Shown here: positions 61,670 through 64,000 of the stretch, one piece after another | Layout: the number at the start of each line of letters is the position of its first letter | How positions within the stretch are numbered: position 1 is the stretch's first letter | NCBI RefSeq assembly: GCF_022376445.1 | Contig: NW_025954975.1 | Coordinates: forward strand, 1-64,000 | Origin: Fomitopsis serialis | Taxonomy: Eukaryota; Basidiomycota; Agaricomycetes; Polyporales; Fomitopsidaceae | Reading direction: 5' to 3' | DNA: 64,000 nucleotides | Notes under the pieces: generated by a model | What the model saw: the letters and a program-made list of their open reading frames with translations, nothing else | Databases searched by the model: none | What the model was told of the DNA's origin: nothing | Program-made: the position numbers and the translations under genes

Positions 61670-62062
61670 CTATTTTCGCCTGCGCACTCTGCGACTGTCG
61701 GCTGTACAGAGCAAACACGTCAGGAGAACATCCCTGTGCAGCATGAAGTCGCACATACCAGCGGACTTGGCCTTCTTCGGCGTGCCCTTTCCTCTCTTCT
61801 TCTTCGCCTCCACATTCGTGAGCCTCTGCGCCTCCGTCGGATCTGTGATCCTGATTTCTCGTCGGGACATGCGATTGAACATGCCGAAGGTCATTTGCGG
61901 CGGGTAGTATTCGACCATAGAGGGGCCGCGGAGGCGCGCACGGAAGTACTTCGCACCAGTCCGAACGCTTGTCGGGTTATATGAGGTCTGGAATACGGCG
62001 CATCGGAGGCGAGTGAGGGCAGCCAGCCGCGATGGGTTGACGGCGGAGGCAACGGCGGCCAT
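61670..62062 (-). CDS. Mitochondrial small ribosomal subunit protein mS33
   Basis: Two exons (62062-61759, 61701-61670) with a 57-base intron give 111 residues in phase. The family core is NPSRLAALTRLRCAVFQTSYNPTS / RTGAKYFRARLRGPSMVEYYP, with a basic tail (KKKRGKGTPKKAKSA, then DSRRVRRRK after the intron). This matches MRPS33 (Rsm27) in length and layout. Start chosen at MAAVASAVNPSRL; an upstream in-frame Met at 62077 is possible. Shares a promoter with SUV3, another mitochondrial gene. Confidence 0.92.
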   Translation of the reverse strand: MAAVASAVNPSRLAALTRLRCAVFQTSYNPTSVRTGAKYFRARLRGPSMVEYYPPQMTFGMFNRMSRREIRITDPTEAQRLTNVEAKKKRGKGTPKKAKSAGMCDFMLHRDVLLTCLLCTADSRRVRRRK

Positions 62063-62295
62063 GAGTGCTGCCAACAAGTCGTGAGCAGGAGCGTGACGGC
62101 GCTACGATCGCGCGGGTGCGCGCAGAAGCGCCCACACGCGCAAATTATCGACCATACTGGCTACGGTGGCACTGACTGCCAGACTCTCATGTCGGCCTGT
62201 CTCGCTGGCCTATCTCGCAACTGCACTCTGTTTCTGGACTTCTAGGGCAGTGCAGCACCGGAGCTTAAGCCGAATCCCAGTTTGCACTGGGCGGT
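62063..62295. promoter_or_regulatory. Divergent promoter, mS33 (-) and SUV3 (+)
   Basis: 233 bases between two genes for mitochondrial gene expression; a shared promoter is likely. No named site recognised. Confidence 0.55.
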
Positions 62296-64000
62296 ATGAA
62301 CAGACTCGGCTACACGATATGTTTTCGCTGTCACCATGACCTTCTCCGACCTAGCTCTGTTGTACAGAGGGTATTCAGCCGAGGCCACAGTGTTAGAGCC
62401 TCCAAAGACAGACTGCCTACAAGACCCGCAGCGTTTCCGCATGCGTCTCACTTCGGTTCCCCGCCATCCAAGAAACCACAGCACCACCCCCTCAGTCACA
62501 TCTCGTCTCGCCTGGCAGCGTCGAGGGCCACCTCGCAGACCGTGTCAAGCAATGGGTCGGCGAGAAACGCTTGGCGTACAGGCTGGAGAGTTTTGGATTT
62601 GCGCAGGACGACATCGGACGAATGCTCGCCTGCTTCGCCGCTGCCGTGAAGAAGAACATGGTCATTTCTGCTCTCGACTACGACGACGAACAGTTGGCAC
62701 GGATCGCGGACGACCTCTCGCAGCCTGCGATCGAGAAGTCCGACATGCTCGACAGGTGGTTGACGAGGCTGCTCTTCGAGTGGGCGCACAACTCGGCAGG
62801 GCAGGCCGCGCTCGAGGACGTTGTCGCCCCTCTCACCATCACAAAGCTCTCCGAGTTGTTCGAAGCTGCGGACTTGTCCAAGCCCGCCTCGGTCTTCTCT
62901 ATCACGCGTTCTTCCCATCCGCGTAAGATCGTCATGCACGTTGGTCCGACCAACAGCGGGAAGACACATAACGCTCTCAGGGCGTTGGCCGCGGCGAGGA
63001 CGGGTGCATATGCTGGGCCTTTGCGATTGCTGGCCCACGAAATCTGGGAACGGTTGAACAAGGGTCAAATCATTCCAGCTGGTGCGGAGGTCAACAAGGA
63101 AGAGGTGGACGAGGACCCCTCGAGCACCTTTGATGTCGGTTCCCAGCCAGTCATTCGGAAAAGCGGCGACGGGAGGTACGCGAGGGCGTGCAATCTGGTC
63201 ACGGGCGATGAGCAGAAGATTGTCGATGAACACGCAACTCTTCTGAGCTGTACCGTGGAGATGATACCTACCTCGCAAAGATACGATGTCGCGGTCATCG
63301 ACGAAATCCAGCTGCTAGGCGACACTGAGCGCGGCGGCGCCTGGCTTCGCGCCCTGCTTGGTGTGAATGCCGCGGAGGTGCATCTCTGTGGCGAGGAGAC
63401 AGCTGTCCCACTCGTTCAAAGACTGCTCCAAGACACTGGTGACGAAGTGGTGGTCAACCGTTACCAGCGCCTCACCCCCCTCCGAGTGGAGACCGAAAGC
63501 CTCCACGGCGATCTGAGCAAGGTCAAGAAGGGTGATTGCGTTGTAGCTTTTTCTCGGAAACAAATCTTCGCCCTCAAGCAGCGAATCGAGGAGTCGACCG
63601 GAATGCAGTGTGCGGTCGCATACGGCCGTCTGCCTCCGGAGATACGCAGCGAACAGGCTGCCTTGTTTAACCAGCAAGGTAGTGGGTATGACGTGTTGGT
63701 GGGTAGTGACGCCATCGGAATGGGTCTGAACCTGTGTGTTTTTAGTCGTTGTCTATGCAGCGAGAAGCTAATGTCTCGACTCAGGAAGATCAAACGCATC
63801 GTACTCGAAGCAGCTAGCAAATGGGATGGTGTCCGACGAAGGCCACTATCAATCTCTCAAATAAAGCAAATTTCTGGTCGCGCAGGACGGTACGGTCTGC
63901 ACGGTGATGAGAATCTTGGCGGCTTCGTCACGACACTGCACCAAACTGACCTGGCCGATGTTCGCCGTGCCATCGCGGCGCCGATCACGCACCTCAAGCA
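62296..64000 (+). CDS. SUV3: SUV3 mitochondrial ATP-dependent RNA helicase (3' end outside window)
   Basis: Helicase of the mitochondrial RNA degradosome. The N-terminal 70 residues are Arg/Ser/His-rich with few acids (presequence). Helicase motifs in order: I MHVGPTNSGKTHNAL (Walker A), Ia GPLRLLAHEIWERLN, motif II VAVIDEIQLLGD (DEIQ), VHLCGEETAV, IV CVVAFSRKQIFALK, V VLVGSDAIGMGLNL, VI ISQIKQISGRAGRYG. An intron lies near 63735-63785 between GMGLNL and KIKRIV. Between the presequence and the body (VKQWVGEKRLAYRLESFGF) the frame shifts by minus one somewhere in 62470-62525, next to a C run; one missing base would join them. Confidence 0.93.

Overview
The window is nuclear DNA from a filamentous basidiomycete, most likely an Agaricomycete of the polypore kind. 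Genes are split by many short introns (about 44 to 82 bases, GT-AG with a few GC-AG), lie close together on both strands, and include families typical of that class: F-box proteins, DUF6699- and DUF6697-like proteins, an ECM3/PIN-like carrier and Zn2Cys6 regulators. Exon structures were worked out by hand by matching splice sites and reading phase. For REV1, THI20, YPT1, MSW1, a P450-like gene, mS33, CCDC124-like, an F-box gene and two DUF6699 genes the phases close exactly, so these models are firm.

Left part (1-14.3 kb): an in-frame chimera of a kinase C-lobe and a transcription-factor middle region (10-1569); a decayed PIN-like carrier pseudogene (2948-5048); the Zn2Cys6 regulator (6198-8977) that gave the chimera its 3' half; a secreted PL14-type polysaccharide lyase (10017-11821); and a proline-rich DUF6699 protein (12785-14236).

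Middle part (14.6-38.6 kb) is mainly housekeeping: ALG2 mannosyltransferase, delta-12 fatty acid desaturase, a small DUF6699 protein, a CCDC124/Lso2-like ribosome factor, calcipressin, a cysteine-rich single-pass membrane protein, YPT1/Rab1, REV1 translesion polymerase, a methyltransferase, tRNA-Gly(CCC) and the bifunctional THI20.

Right part (39-64 kb): a tandem duplication of a two-gene block, F-box/protein-kinase fusion plus endonuclease III (NTH1), all on the minus strand; then NatC subunit NAA35/MAK10 divergent from mitochondrial tryptophanyl-tRNA synthetase, a short P450-like protein, a DUF6697-like coiled-coil protein, an F-box-like protein, and mitochondrial ribosomal protein mS33 divergent from the SUV3 helicase, which runs off the right edge.

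Two points run across the window. About ten otherwise well-conserved genes carry a reading-frame break, and nearly all are of the same sense (one base missing, usually next to a C, G, A or T run). This looks more like uncorrected base-calling deletions than gene decay, in contrast with the PIN-like pseudogene, which has stops and mixed shifts. Second, copies of one F-box/kinase family occur at three places and seem to be an active source of duplication and fusion. No transposon, CRISPR array or rRNA was recognised.
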